A DNA stretch of 64,000 nt, taken from Desulfamplus sp. Its GTDB lineage: Bacteria > Desulfobacterota > Desulfobacteria > Desulfobacterales > Desulfobacteraceae. Made by a program: the position numbers and the translations under genes. Shown here piece by piece: positions 1 to 8,093 of this stretch. The notes beneath the pieces were generated by a model, which was not told where the DNA came from, made no database searches, and saw only the letters and a program-made list of their open reading frames with translations. How positions within the stretch are numbered: the stretch's first letter is position 1; every line of letters starts with the position of its first letter. The stretch is taken from the NCBI GenBank assembly GCA_015232455.1, contig JADFZQ010000002.1, forward strand, positions 62,001-126,000. The letters are read 5' to 3'.

Positions 1-579
1 GAACCAACTAATGAGCCTTATGCAATTTCCAAGATAGCTGGCATAAAGATGTGTGAATCATACAATAGAGAGTATGGGACACAATTTATTGCTGTGATGC
101 CAACCAATCTTTACGGACCAAATGATAACTTTGATCTTGCAAATTCTCATGTTATTCCAGCACTTATAAGAAAATTCCATGAGGCAAAATTATCTAATTC
201 ACCTGAAGTTGTTGTTTGGGGAACAGGCTCTGCTCGCAGGGAATTTCTCCATGTAGATGATATGGCTGATGCTTCTATATTTGTTATGAATCTCGATGAT
301 TTAGTAATTACTGAAACTTTTTTAAGTTATCCTAAACCTTGTTTTGTAAATGTTGGTGTAGGTATTGATTTTACAATAAAAGAGGTTGCAGAAAAGATAA
401 AAGAGGTTGTTGGCTATGAGGGTAAATTATCTTTTGACACATCAAAGCCTGACGGAACGCCTCAAAAACTTCTTGATATTACAAGGTTAAAAGATATTGG
501 CTGGAGTGCAAAGATTGATCTATTACAAGGCTTATCTAATGTCTATAAATGGTATTATAAAACTTTACTAACATCATAG
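1..579 (+). CDS. fcl: GDP-L-fucose synthase, 3' part (cut by window edge)
   Basis: These are the last 192 residues of an extended short-chain dehydrogenase/epimerase; the gene runs off the left edge. The family reduces and epimerises GDP-4-keto-6-deoxymannose to GDP-L-fucose with NADPH in the cytoplasm, for surface polysaccharide. The frame is open from base 1, and bases 19-33 encode the catalytic YxxxK (YAISK). Later blocks [29 protein letters not shown] and [10 protein letters not shown] are typical of this enzyme and separate it from UDP-glucose epimerases. About 120 residues, including the Rossmann NADP site, must lie upstream. A palindromic repeat follows eight bases after the stop. Nothing else of a polysaccharide cluster is visible, so the upstream context is unknown. 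Confidence 0.9.
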   Translation, partial: EPTNEPYAISKIAGIKMCESYNREYGTQFIAVMPTNLYGPNDNFDLANSHVIPALIRKFHEAKLSNSPEVVVWGTGSARREFLHVDDMADASIFVMNLDDLVITETFLSYPKPCFVNVGVGIDFTIKEVAEKIKEVVGYEGKLSFDTSKPDGTPQKLLDITRLKDIGWSAKIDLLQGLSNVYKWYYKTLLTS

Positions 580-586
580 AATATAA

Positions 587-614
587 GTAGAGACGCACGA
601 CCGCACATCTCTAC
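587..614. repeat. Palindromic repeat, GTAGAGACGCAC family, degenerate copy
   Basis: A 28-base imperfect palindrome starts GTAGAGACGCACGA and ends ATCTCTAC. It is the same length as the perfect copy at 32528-32555 and related to the one at 6764-6791. It sits between the fucose synthase gene and the kinase gene and could form a hairpin in the transcript, but no T-run follows, so calling it a terminator would be a guess. Confidence 0.75.
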
Positions 615-670
615 AATTTAATATTGGATTGAGATTCCTGAGCAATAAATTATTAATTAGAGTGAAAAAA

Positions 671-3600
671 ATGGATACCTTGAAGAGTTACTTTAAAAAA
701 ATATTGCAGATAATTCAGAAAGTCATGCCATTTTCATATATGAATAGCAGTAAAACTTACTCTTATATACATAATACAATCCAGAACTATAAAGACGATA
801 TTACCAATCTCAAAAAGCTCTCCCTTGCAATTGAAGAAAATCCTTGCATTATTTTAATTACAGATAAACACGGCATAATTGAATATGTGAACTCTGCATT
901 CACAAGAATTACAGGTTACTCAAAAGAAGAGGCAATTGGTAAAACACCAGCTATTATTGAATCTGGCTTACAATCTCCTGAATTTTTTAGAGATATGTGG
1001 GATACCATTCTAAAAGGAGAACTTTGGCAAGGAGAAATTCTAAATAAAACAAAACAAGGGGATTTGCAGTGGCAATTTGTAAGGATTGCCCCAATGAAAG
1101 ACATAGCGGGTAACATTGTCAATTATGTTGGAATTCAAGAAGATATAAGCAAACATAAACATAATGAACTCCAACTTAGGATTCTACAAAAGGCAGTTGA
1201 ACAAAGTCCTGTTTCTATAATTATAACGGATAGATATGGTAATATCAGCTATGTGAATCCCCATTTCACAAAGATAACAGGATATACCTATAACGAGGCA
1301 ATAGGTAATAATCCAAAGATTCTTAAAAGTGGGAAAAATTCTGCTGATTACTATCAAAATTTATGGAAGACGATCTCAAACGGAGAAGTTTGGCAAGGTG
1401 AGCTGTGTAATATAAAAAAAAATGGTGAAGAGTTTTGGGAACAGGTAGTAATTACCCCTATTTTAAATAATCACAATGGAATTCAGTTTAATGTAAAAAA
1501 GAGTTATGGAGAGAATAAGCCATCTGATTATGAAAATGGAGATATTAAACATCAAGGCAGTATTAACAATCAGAATAATATTGACCATAATTCAGGAAAA
1601 ATTGAGCATTATGTTGCGGTTAAATTAGATATTACTGATGCAAGAAGAGCTGAACAGGTAATCAGAGACAGTGAGTATCGCTTTAAAAGCATAATCGCCT
1701 CAATGGAGCAGGGATTTTGGATGGTTGATAAGAAGTGGAGAACCATTGAAGTAAATACTGCTGCATGTGAAATGGTTGGTGTTTGTGAAAAAGAACTTAT
1801 TGGAAGAAGTATTTATGACTTCTTTGATGAGGAGCATAAACATAAAATTAAGACATATATCCGTCATTGGAGTCCAAGCTCAAGAAGCAGTTTTGAGGTG
1901 GTGCTGCTTCGTCCTGACGGTGGTCGTGTCCACTGCCTTATAAGCCATACACCAATTTTTGACCAGAAACATAGACGAATTGGGGCATTTGCAGTTATTA
2001 CAGATTTCACAAAACGAAAAGAGATGGAAAAACAGCTCATTGAAGCAAAGGAGCGGGCTGATGAGGCAAGACAAAGGGCTGACGAAGCAAGAGAGAGGGC
2101 AGAAAACGCCTCTCGGGTTAAAAGTGATTTTTTAGCAAACATGAGCCACGAAATCCGTACCCCAATGAATTCAATACTTGGTTTTCTTGAACTTGCTCTT
2201 GAAGACGAATTAACCGCGAGTCAAAGAAATAAGTTATCTATTGCCCATTCATCTGCCAATGCTCTACTCTCTTTGCTAAACGATATTCTCGATTTTAGTA
2301 AAGTTGAACAGAAACGTCTAACAACTGAAGTTAGATCATTTGATCTTAGAGAGCTTATTAAAACAAGATTAGACCTTCTTGCTATTAAAGCCATTCAAAA
2401 AGGTCTTGAGCTTAAATGTGAAATTGCACCAGAATTATCAGAAAAATATTTTGGTGATCCTTTAAGAATTGGTCAGATACTCGTCAATATTGTAGGTAAT
2501 GCAATTAAATTTACCAACCAAGGCAGAGTTGAGATAAAGGTTGGGAAATATACTCCTGAAAAAGACGATATTGTTTCATCAAGCAACTTTATTGATAATA
2601 GTTATAAAAACGAAGTTGAAACAAACAATAATAGAGAAGAGATAATACTCTTTTCGATACAAGATACTGGCATAGGAATTCCAGAACAACATAAGAGATA
2701 TGTTTTTGAGCCGTTTACGCAAGCAGATGCTTCAACAACAAGGCGGTTTGGAGGAACAGGTCTTGGAACTTCCATTTCAAAGCACCTTGTTGAGTTAATG
2801 GGTGGTAAAATTTGGTTTCAAAGCAAAGAGGGAGAGGGAACCATATTCTATTTTACCATCAAAATGGTTCAGGTTACTGAAATAACGGAGGCAATAAATG
2901 ATAATAGTATGACACAAAAAGAGACATTTTCAGGGCTGAATATTTTAGTAGCTGATGACCTTGAGGAAAATATACTTCTTACAAAACTTTTTCTTCAAAA
3001 ACTTTCTCATAGAGTTACAGGTGTTAATAATGGAATAGATGCTATACATCAATTCAAGAGAGGAATTTTTGATATAATATTGATGGATGTCCACATGCCT
3101 GAAATGGACGGAATAGAAGCAACTATAAAAATTAGGGAATTAGAGAAAGAGACGGGTAAACAGATTCCAATAATTGCTGTTACTGCAAGTGTGATGAATG
3201 AAGAGAGAGAACTCTACGAGAGTGTTGGCATGAATGCCTTTATAAGTAAACCGATTAATTTTAAAGAACTTGATGAATTAATTAAGAAAGTCGCCGTTCG
3301 TACGAATAAAACCAATGGCTCATTATTGCTATTGCAAGATGAAATTAATGATAGTAATGACATTTTAGAAGAGAATTTATCTGTTGATATGGGTAATCTT
3401 TATAAAGAGGAGATAATATCTGACGTAATATCTAAAGAAGATAACTCTTTTTTAGAATTAGAATTTCCAGATGAGATAGCTTCTGGTATTGACATACAAA
3501 GAGCAATTGATAATTGGTCAACACCTTCTGTTTTTGCAGATGTATTGTCAAGATTCTATAATGAAAACAAAGGTATATATAGAAAAATTGAGGCTTTTAT

Positions 3601-4111
3601 TGCAGAAGAAAATATCTCTGAAATTCGTAGAATAACCCATGCACTAAAAGGGTTATCTGGTAATTTGTCTCTTCCTCCTCTTTTTGCCATCTTTACAGCA
3701 ATGGATGAAGCTGCTGTAGAGAGAAGAATTGACATTGTTAAGTCATTTTTATCAGAACTCAAAAAAGAGCTTGATAAAGTTCCTTCATACATAGAAGCAA
3801 TGCGAAATAGCTCTAATATAATAACGCAATCAGAAGCAAAGACTCAAAATAAAATAAAGATAGAGTCAAAGATTCAGACAAAAAAAGAAAAAGAAGAGAA
3901 AGAAGATGTAAGAGGTAATGACGTAAAATCTATACTATATGATCTAATAGCCGCCTGCGAACAATACAGCCCTGACGAAGTATATCCTTTTTTAGAAAAA
4001 CTCCAACCTATTATGAATCCATTAGAATTTAAAAACTTGATGGATAAAATTGAGCAGTTTGACTTTGATGCTGCAAAAGAGGAGGCTATGGTTATTTTAG
4101 CCAAATTATAA
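671..4111 (+). CDS. PAS-rich hybrid sensor histidine kinase with receiver and Hpt domains
   Basis: A multi-step phosphorelay kinase of about 1146 residues. I prefer the ATG at 671; the frame also opens at a TTG at 629, and neither has a strong ribosome site. Order: a short N-terminal stretch without an obvious membrane segment, three PAS domains (roughly residues 50-170, 175-325 and 330-455 from the 671 start), a charged helix repeating ADEAR, then HisKA with NMSHEIRTP (His codon about 2147), HATPase (DTGIGIPE, RFGGTGLGTSIS), a receiver with ADD and phospho-acceptor Asp in LMDVHMPEMDG (codon 3086), and an Hpt domain with HALKGLSGN (His codon 3638). PAS2 carries an Asn-rich insert near 1490-1610. 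It probably senses a cytoplasmic or redox signal; the input is unknown. It ends two bases before the convergent sulfur-carrier gene. Confidence 0.9.
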   Translation: MDTLKSYFKKILQIIQKVMPFSYMNSSKTYSYIHNTIQNYKDDITNLKKLSLAIEENPCIILITDKHGIIEYVNSAFTRITGYSKEEAIGKTPAIIESGLQSPEFFRDMWDTILKGELWQGEILNKTKQGDLQWQFVRIAPMKDIAGNIVNYVGIQEDISKHKHNELQLRILQKAVEQSPVSIIITDRYGNISYVNPHFTKITGYTYNEAIGNNPKILKSGKNSADYYQNLWKTISNGEVWQGELCNIKKNGEEFWEQVVITPILNNHNGIQFNVKKSYGENKPSDYENGDIKHQGSINNQNNIDHNSGKIEHYVAVKLDITDARRAEQVIRDSEYRFKSIIASMEQGFWMVDKKWRTIEVNTAACEMVGVCEKELIGRSIYDFFDEEHKHKIKTYIRHWSPSSRSSFEVVLLRPDGGRVHCLISHTPIFDQKHRRIGAFAVITDFTKRKEMEKQLIEAKERADEARQRADEARERAENASRVKSDFLANMSHEIRTPMNSILGFLELALEDELTASQRNKLSIAHSSANALLSLLNDILDFSKVEQKRLTTEVRSFDLRELIKTRLDLLAIKAIQKGLELKCEIAPELSEKYFGDPLRIGQILVNIVGNAIKFTNQGRVEIKVGKYTPEKDDIVSSSNFIDNSYKNEVETNNNREEIILFSIQDTGIGIPEQHKRYVFEPFTQADASTTRRFGGTGLGTSISKHLVELMGGKIWFQSKEGEGTIFYFTIKMVQVTEITEAINDNSMTQKETFSGLNILVADDLEENILLTKLFLQKLSHRVTGVNNGIDAIHQFKRGIFDIILMDVHMPEMDGIEATIKIRELEKETGKQIPIIAVTASVMNEERELYESVGMNAFISKPINFKELDELIKKVAVRTNKTNGSLLLLQDEINDSNDILEENLSVDMGNLYKEEIISDVISKEDNSFLELEFPDEIASGIDIQRAIDNWSTPSVFADVLSRFYNENKGIYRKIEAFIAEENISEIRRITHALKGLSGNLSLPPLFAIFTAMDEAAVERRIDIVKSFLSELKKELDKVPSYIEAMRNSSNIITQSEAKTQNKIKIESKIQTKKEKEEKEDVRGNDVKSILYDLIAACEQYSPDEVYPFLEKLQPIMNPLEFKNLMDKIEQFDFDAAKEEAMVILAKL

Positions 4112-4113
4112 TT

Positions 4114-4311
4114 TTATCCACCTGCAATAAGCGGCAGAAGATAGATAACAGCATTGTCAGGTATTTTTGTGGTGTCAAATGAAGGAGTTGAGATAAGTTT
4201 GCCATTTAATCTAACAGCAGCACAAAATTGAGTATGTTCAATCATGTTCAGAAGCTCTCTGATTGTTATGCCCTGATGCCATTCCATTTTTTTTTCATCT
4301 ACAGTTATCAT
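4114..4311 (-). CDS. MoaD/ThiS-family ubiquitin-like sulfur carrier
   Basis: A 65-residue protein ending in IYLLPLIAGG. The C-terminal Gly-Gly is the hallmark of MoaD/ThiS carriers, which are adenylated there and converted to a thiocarboxylate to donate sulfur. It is the last gene of the aldehyde:ferredoxin oxidoreductase operon, 124 bases after the oxidoreductase gene, with a GC-rich palindromic repeat filling the gap. Such carriers beside AOR-family genes usually serve tungsto- or molybdopterin synthesis, so a role in making the dithiolene of the neighbouring enzyme's cofactor is the natural inference; thiamin synthesis is less likely because no thi genes are near. The ribosome site is weak. 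An internal Met (residue 9) is a possible alternative start, but would remove the first beta strand. Confidence 0.8.
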   Translation of the reverse strand: MITVDEKKMEWHQGITIRELLNMIEHTQFCAAVRLNGKLISTPSFDTTKIPDNAVIYLLPLIAGG

Positions 4312-4335
4312 TGGTTTGTATAAGTATCGTCAATA

Positions 4336-4412
4336 GCCCCACCCCCCTGCCCCTCCCCAATGGAGAGGGGGGACAATATGACACCCTCCCCTTGGGGAGG
4401 GCGGGGTGGGGC
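4336..4412. repeat. GC-rich palindromic element (intergenic copy)
   Basis: A 77-base element in an AT-rich region. Its ends are inverted: it starts GCCCCACCCCCC and finishes GCGGGGTGGGGC, with two inner hairpins around CTCCCCAATGGAGAG and CTCCCCTTGGGGAG. It lies in the gap between the oxidoreductase and sulfur-carrier genes. Closely related copies occur in frame inside coding genes at 16074-16151 and 35776-35940. The flank AAAAATTATCTGGA also recurs, inverted, beside the 16074 copy, so the mobile unit is longer than the palindrome. Read on the plus strand it gives PLPNGEG then PLGRAGWGKNYLE, matching the peptide encoded by the other copies. Confidence 0.85.
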
Positions 4413-4435
4413 AAAAATTATCTGGAATTGCCTGA

Positions 4436-6574
4436 CTACTCCACCCCATTTGCCTTGAGAAGCTCAATAACATCTGGAAAATCTATACCAAGTCTCTTTA
4501 CTGTTTCAAGAGTTGGAATGCCATTTGGAGTCCAGCCACGCCGTTTATACACTGCATCTTTAAGCTGCTCATAGCGTGCTTCTCTGTGTTTACGAAGAAC
4601 AGCAACCTTGTCAGCAGTCTCCATTCCTGTAATATCTACTTTGTAGTTTTCAATAAGGTCTTTGTCATATCGCTCAACTCTTGATAGATATTCATCAACA
4701 GTTACAGGACCAACAGCACGGTAAGGTAAAGTATCAAATTCGCGCGTTCCATAACCCATTTTTAGATTAAATAATCTCTGAAAATTATAAACAGCCTCGC
4801 TCATTGGGATAAGATCATCAGGAGATACTTTTCTGCCAGTAACAGATGAGAAGAAATCAGCATACCAGCCAACATGCTTAACAACCTTTGCTGGCTCTGG
4901 GTTTTGACGGTTATCTTCAGGCACAATATCATTCCAAGGGAGTTTGCAAAGCCCGCAAAGACCAAACCAAGTTCTAAACATTGGAAACCAATGAAGAGCT
5001 TCTGCTTTGTTTTCAAATGTTGGCATAAAATTATGAACCATATCAAGGAAAATAAGCCATGCCTCATCATGCTGAGGACCTTTTAAAGCCATACCATAAC
5101 CGCCCTGCTGTGCTAAAGATTCCTTAGTCATATATTCAGAGAATTCTAAACCTTTTGCCTCCATACCAATATCTTGCATAATGGAAGAATCAGCTCCAAA
5201 ATCTTTGGCAAAAATAGCCTTCATCTTGCGGATACCTTTACCAACAATCAAACCAAAACCTTCGCCTCTTGCCATCTGGTGAAGAAGTTCGAGAGCATTT
5301 AAGCGATTGCCAAAACTTAAATCCATTCCACCTGTATGCTCTTTTGTAATAAGCCCCATCTCAAAGCACTCCATCACAAAAGCAATACCAGTGCCAATTG
5401 AAATGGTGTCTAATCCATAAGTATCACAATAAAAGTTCATCTCTAAGATAAAGAACGGATCAAAAACCCCTAAGTTTGAACCACAACCCGCAACTGTCTC
5501 ATACTCAGGACCATCAACAAAAACCTTTTGCCCTTTGTATGGTCCTGTAAATGGAACAAAATCTTTTACTCCATGAGCACACGCTACAGCACAACCTCTC
5601 CAGCAGCCATCAAAACCTTTATCAAAAATATGCTCATAAACAGCTTCGCCAATATTGTGGGCTTCAGGGTGCATTCCATATTTAAAATTATTTACAGGCA
5701 AGCAGTCGTGGTCATTCATAATTGGAACAAGGTGGGTTGTGCCAACAAGTGCCATACGGTTCTGCTTTGGATCAAGCTCGTTAATTTCACCAGCATGAAG
5801 TTTAGTAACGTTTTTCATAGCGTCAAAATCTGCTGGATTGTTACTTTTCAAAGAAACAGAACCCCATCTTGCAACCACAGCTTTTATATTTTTATGGGCA
5901 AATACAGTTCCAATACCGCCGCGTCCAGCTTGTTTGTATCTTACTCTTTTGCGTTTTGCATCAAACCATGTAAAATTTAAACAACCAAGCTCAGTATGTT
6001 TTGCAGCAGAGCCAGTTGAAACAACAGAGATATTTACAGGTTTGTCCTTGTCAAAATATTCTGTGAGTTGAGCAGAAAGGGTATATGAGTCATCAGTAAG
6101 ACCTTCTACTTCATAGAGCTTGATTTTAGAATCAATCCCATCAATAAGAACAACGATTTGGGCATCAGATTTACCTGTGATTTCAAGGGCATCAAAGCCA
6201 GAAAATTTTGTGTATGGTCCAAAATATCCGCCAACATTAGAATCAATAGGAATTCCAGTTAGTGGTGAAATTGTAGTAACAATGCTTTTACCACCGCCGG
6301 GATAGCCAGGAGTTCCTCCAAGTGGTCCTGATGCAATGCAGATAGCATTTTCAGGGTCATTCCATTTTGTTTTTCCTGTTACTGAGTTCCACATAAACCA
6401 TAAATCATAGCCCTTGCCACCTATAAATTTCTCTTTCACTTTTGGTTCTATGGGATTTATTTTAATATCTTTGGAAGATAGATCAACATGCAGGGAGTGA
6501 TCAGTATAACCTTTTTCTATTTCAGGTCGGACATATTCTAAGCTCTTTATCTCTTTTAATGTAAAGTCTGCCAT
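4436..6574 (-). CDS. Tungsten-type aldehyde:ferredoxin oxidoreductase (AOR family)
   Basis: A 712-residue AOR-family enzyme. The family oxidises aldehydes to carboxylic acids in the cytoplasm, using a tungsto-bispterin and one [4Fe-4S] cluster, and passes electrons to ferredoxin. Residues 45-125 carry the pterin-binding fold (GGKGYDLWFMW, ASGPLGGTPGYPGGGKS, SPLTGIPIDSNVGGYFGP). Cluster ligands are the three Cys of GCWRGCAVACAHG and, far downstream, one in FGLCGLCKLPW. Spacing is Cx3Cx3C, whereas the best studied AORs use Cx2Cx3C, so this is a divergent subfamily with unknown substrate. A good site (AAGGAG) precedes the ATG. It is the third gene of a four-gene operon with two amine-oxidase-like flavoproteins upstream and a sulfur carrier downstream, which suggests the substrate aldehyde is made by those enzymes. 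Confidence 0.9.
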   Translation of the reverse strand: MADFTLKEIKSLEYVRPEIEKGYTDHSLHVDLSSKDIKINPIEPKVKEKFIGGKGYDLWFMWNSVTGKTKWNDPENAICIASGPLGGTPGYPGGGKSIVTTISPLTGIPIDSNVGGYFGPYTKFSGFDALEITGKSDAQIVVLIDGIDSKIKLYEVEGLTDDSYTLSAQLTEYFDKDKPVNISVVSTGSAAKHTELGCLNFTWFDAKRKRVRYKQAGRGGIGTVFAHKNIKAVVARWGSVSLKSNNPADFDAMKNVTKLHAGEINELDPKQNRMALVGTTHLVPIMNDHDCLPVNNFKYGMHPEAHNIGEAVYEHIFDKGFDGCWRGCAVACAHGVKDFVPFTGPYKGQKVFVDGPEYETVAGCGSNLGVFDPFFILEMNFYCDTYGLDTISIGTGIAFVMECFEMGLITKEHTGGMDLSFGNRLNALELLHQMARGEGFGLIVGKGIRKMKAIFAKDFGADSSIMQDIGMEAKGLEFSEYMTKESLAQQGGYGMALKGPQHDEAWLIFLDMVHNFMPTFENKAEALHWFPMFRTWFGLCGLCKLPWNDIVPEDNRQNPEPAKVVKHVGWYADFFSSVTGRKVSPDDLIPMSEAVYNFQRLFNLKMGYGTREFDTLPYRAVGPVTVDEYLSRVERYDKDLIENYKVDITGMETADKVAVLRKHREARYEQLKDAVYKRRGWTPNGIPTLETVKRLGIDFPDVIELLKANGVE

Positions 6575-6704
6575 TGCATTACTCCTTAAGTTTTATTTTG
6601 TTATTCAAATCAACATCTTATGGTCATGGATAGATCGATATAAAGCAATTTTTTTTAATATTGATTATTCGCTGTGCCTATTTTGGCATAGTCCTTATAA
6701 ACAA

Positions 6705-6729
6705 GTATAGACGCCAATGGCGTCTATAC
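6705..6729. repeat. Perfect 25-base palindrome
   Basis: Perfect inverted repeat of twelve bases (GTATAGACGCCA, then TGGCGTCTATAC) around a single A. It lies in the 219-base gap between the DAO-type oxidoreductase and the AOR gene, with a second palindrome 34 bases on. It would form a strong hairpin in the operon transcript and may lower read-through or protect the message; it more likely belongs to the dispersed repeat population than being an operator. Confidence 0.75.
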
Positions 6730-6763
6730 GGTTTGATAACATCTTTTTGATTTATTTATTTAG

Positions 6764-6791
6764 GCAAAGATGCACGGGCGTGCGTCTCTGC
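6764..6791. repeat. Palindromic repeat, GTAGAGACGCAC family, variant
   Basis: 28-base palindrome GCAAAGATGCACGG then GCGTGCGTCTCTGC, related to the copies at 587-614 and 32528-32555. It ends three bases before the stop codon of the upstream minus-strand oxidoreductase gene at 6794, so the hairpin would form just after translation of that gene ends. Confidence 0.7.
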
Positions 6792-6793
6792 TG

Positions 6794-8023
6794 TTATTTT
6801 AGAGCCTCTTCACCGCCAAAAGAACGGTAAAGTGAAAATTCATCTGTAACGATTTTGTCTGACTCTGTCAACTGATCTGTAACCATTCTGCTTATAATCT
6901 CTCCAAGACCTGGTCCTAACATATAACCTTGCCCGCACATTCCAGTTGCATGTAAAAGCCCTTTAATATCTTTGTTCCAGCTTAGTATTGGAGAACCATC
7001 AGGTGTCATTGGATAAAGCCCTCTCCAAACCCTTCTTACTCTGATATTTTTAAGCCTTGGCATTAAATTTAACATTCTTGATGCAACCTGCGGAAGAAAT
7101 AGAGATGTCTCTCTCTTGTCAAATCCCAAGATTGGTGGATCAGGAGTTATGCAAAAAATTATATGCCCATGAGCATTTTGATAAAAGTAGTAATTTTTTG
7201 ATCCTTGAGCAGGACGCAAATCTACAAGCATTGTTTTAAAAAAAGGCTCAACTGGTTCTGTAACTCCGCCTTCGTGAGAGTCTGGAAACACTGGAATATC
7301 AAGATTTGCGGGTTTACTATCAACAGTTACCATTTCACCTAATTGTCTTGAAAAGGGTCCAGCAGCGTCAATCAATATTGGAGTGTTATAAGTATCTTTA
7401 TCTGTCTCTACAACAAAATTGTTTGAGTCATTATTTGCACTTGAACTACCGTCAGCTCTTAAACCACTGTTTGAAGCATGAGTTGCTTTTATCCCTTTTA
7501 CGCTCTCTTTGAAATAAAAATCAACATTACCTGTCTCTTTAGCTCTTTTGAAAAACGCGGCTGCACTATTCATAGGAGAGGCAGAGCCATCATTTGGTGA
7601 GAATGTTCCGCCAAGAAGACCATCACGATTAATTCCCGGGGCTATCTCTGAAATAACATCAGGCGAAACATAATCAATATTAAGACCATATTTTCTTTGA
7701 ATAGGAAGAAAACTTTTTAAAAGGTTTTCCTCTTTTTCTCTGTAAACAGGAAACATATAGCCGCCTGTGAGCCACTCAATATCATCTCCATAAGTCTCTT
7801 TCCATGTTGAAAAAATCTCAATTGACCGAATGCAGGCAATGATTTTACCGGGATCAGAGTGAGTTGCACGAATACCGCCGATAGCATGTTTATTTTCGCC
7901 TTGTCCAGCAGACGGCATCTTGTCAATAACAGCAGTTTTAACACCCAAAGCACCTAAGGACATAGCTGCTGGAAGCCCCACAGAGCCAGCACCAATAATT
8001 ATTGCATCATAATTTTTAGCCAT
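6794..8023 (-). CDS. DAO-type FAD-dependent oxidoreductase (amine/imino acid oxidase-like, beta subunit)
   Basis: A 409-residue FAD flavoprotein of the D-amino-acid-oxidase/sarcosine-oxidase-beta/proline-dehydrogenase-beta superfamily, which oxidises C-N bonds of amino or imino acids. The N-terminus has the dinucleotide motif IIGAGSVGLPAAMSLG; the C-terminus has TPDGSPILSW and ATGMCGQGYMLGPGLGE, the usual second FAD block. Its length is normal for the family. A good ribosome site (GGGAGGGTG) precedes the ATG. It lies 70 bases after the fused iron-sulfur/flavin subunit gene and before the AOR gene on the same strand, the arrangement of heteromeric proline, opine or hydrogen-cyanide-synthase type dehydrogenases. 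The substrate cannot be read from the sequence: sarcosine, proline, hydroxyproline and opines are all possible. Confidence 0.85.
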   Translation of the reverse strand: MAKNYDAIIIGAGSVGLPAAMSLGALGVKTAVIDKMPSAGQGENKHAIGGIRATHSDPGKIIACIRSIEIFSTWKETYGDDIEWLTGGYMFPVYREKEENLLKSFLPIQRKYGLNIDYVSPDVISEIAPGINRDGLLGGTFSPNDGSASPMNSAAAFFKRAKETGNVDFYFKESVKGIKATHASNSGLRADGSSSANNDSNNFVVETDKDTYNTPILIDAAGPFSRQLGEMVTVDSKPANLDIPVFPDSHEGGVTEPVEPFFKTMLVDLRPAQGSKNYYFYQNAHGHIIFCITPDPPILGFDKRETSLFLPQVASRMLNLMPRLKNIRVRRVWRGLYPMTPDGSPILSWNKDIKGLLHATGMCGQGYMLGPGLGEIISRMVTDQLTESDKIVTDEFSLYRSFGGEEALK

Positions 8024-8093
8024 TATTTCACCCTCCCTGATATGATTAAGAGTATCTTGATATTTTTATAACAATCTTTTATTTTCATCAGCA

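Noticed and set aside
4263-4574. Plus-strand open frame of about 100 codons
   Set aside because: It crosses the sulfur-carrier and AOR genes on the other strand, and its protein-like part is the translated GC-rich palindromic element. No ribosome site.
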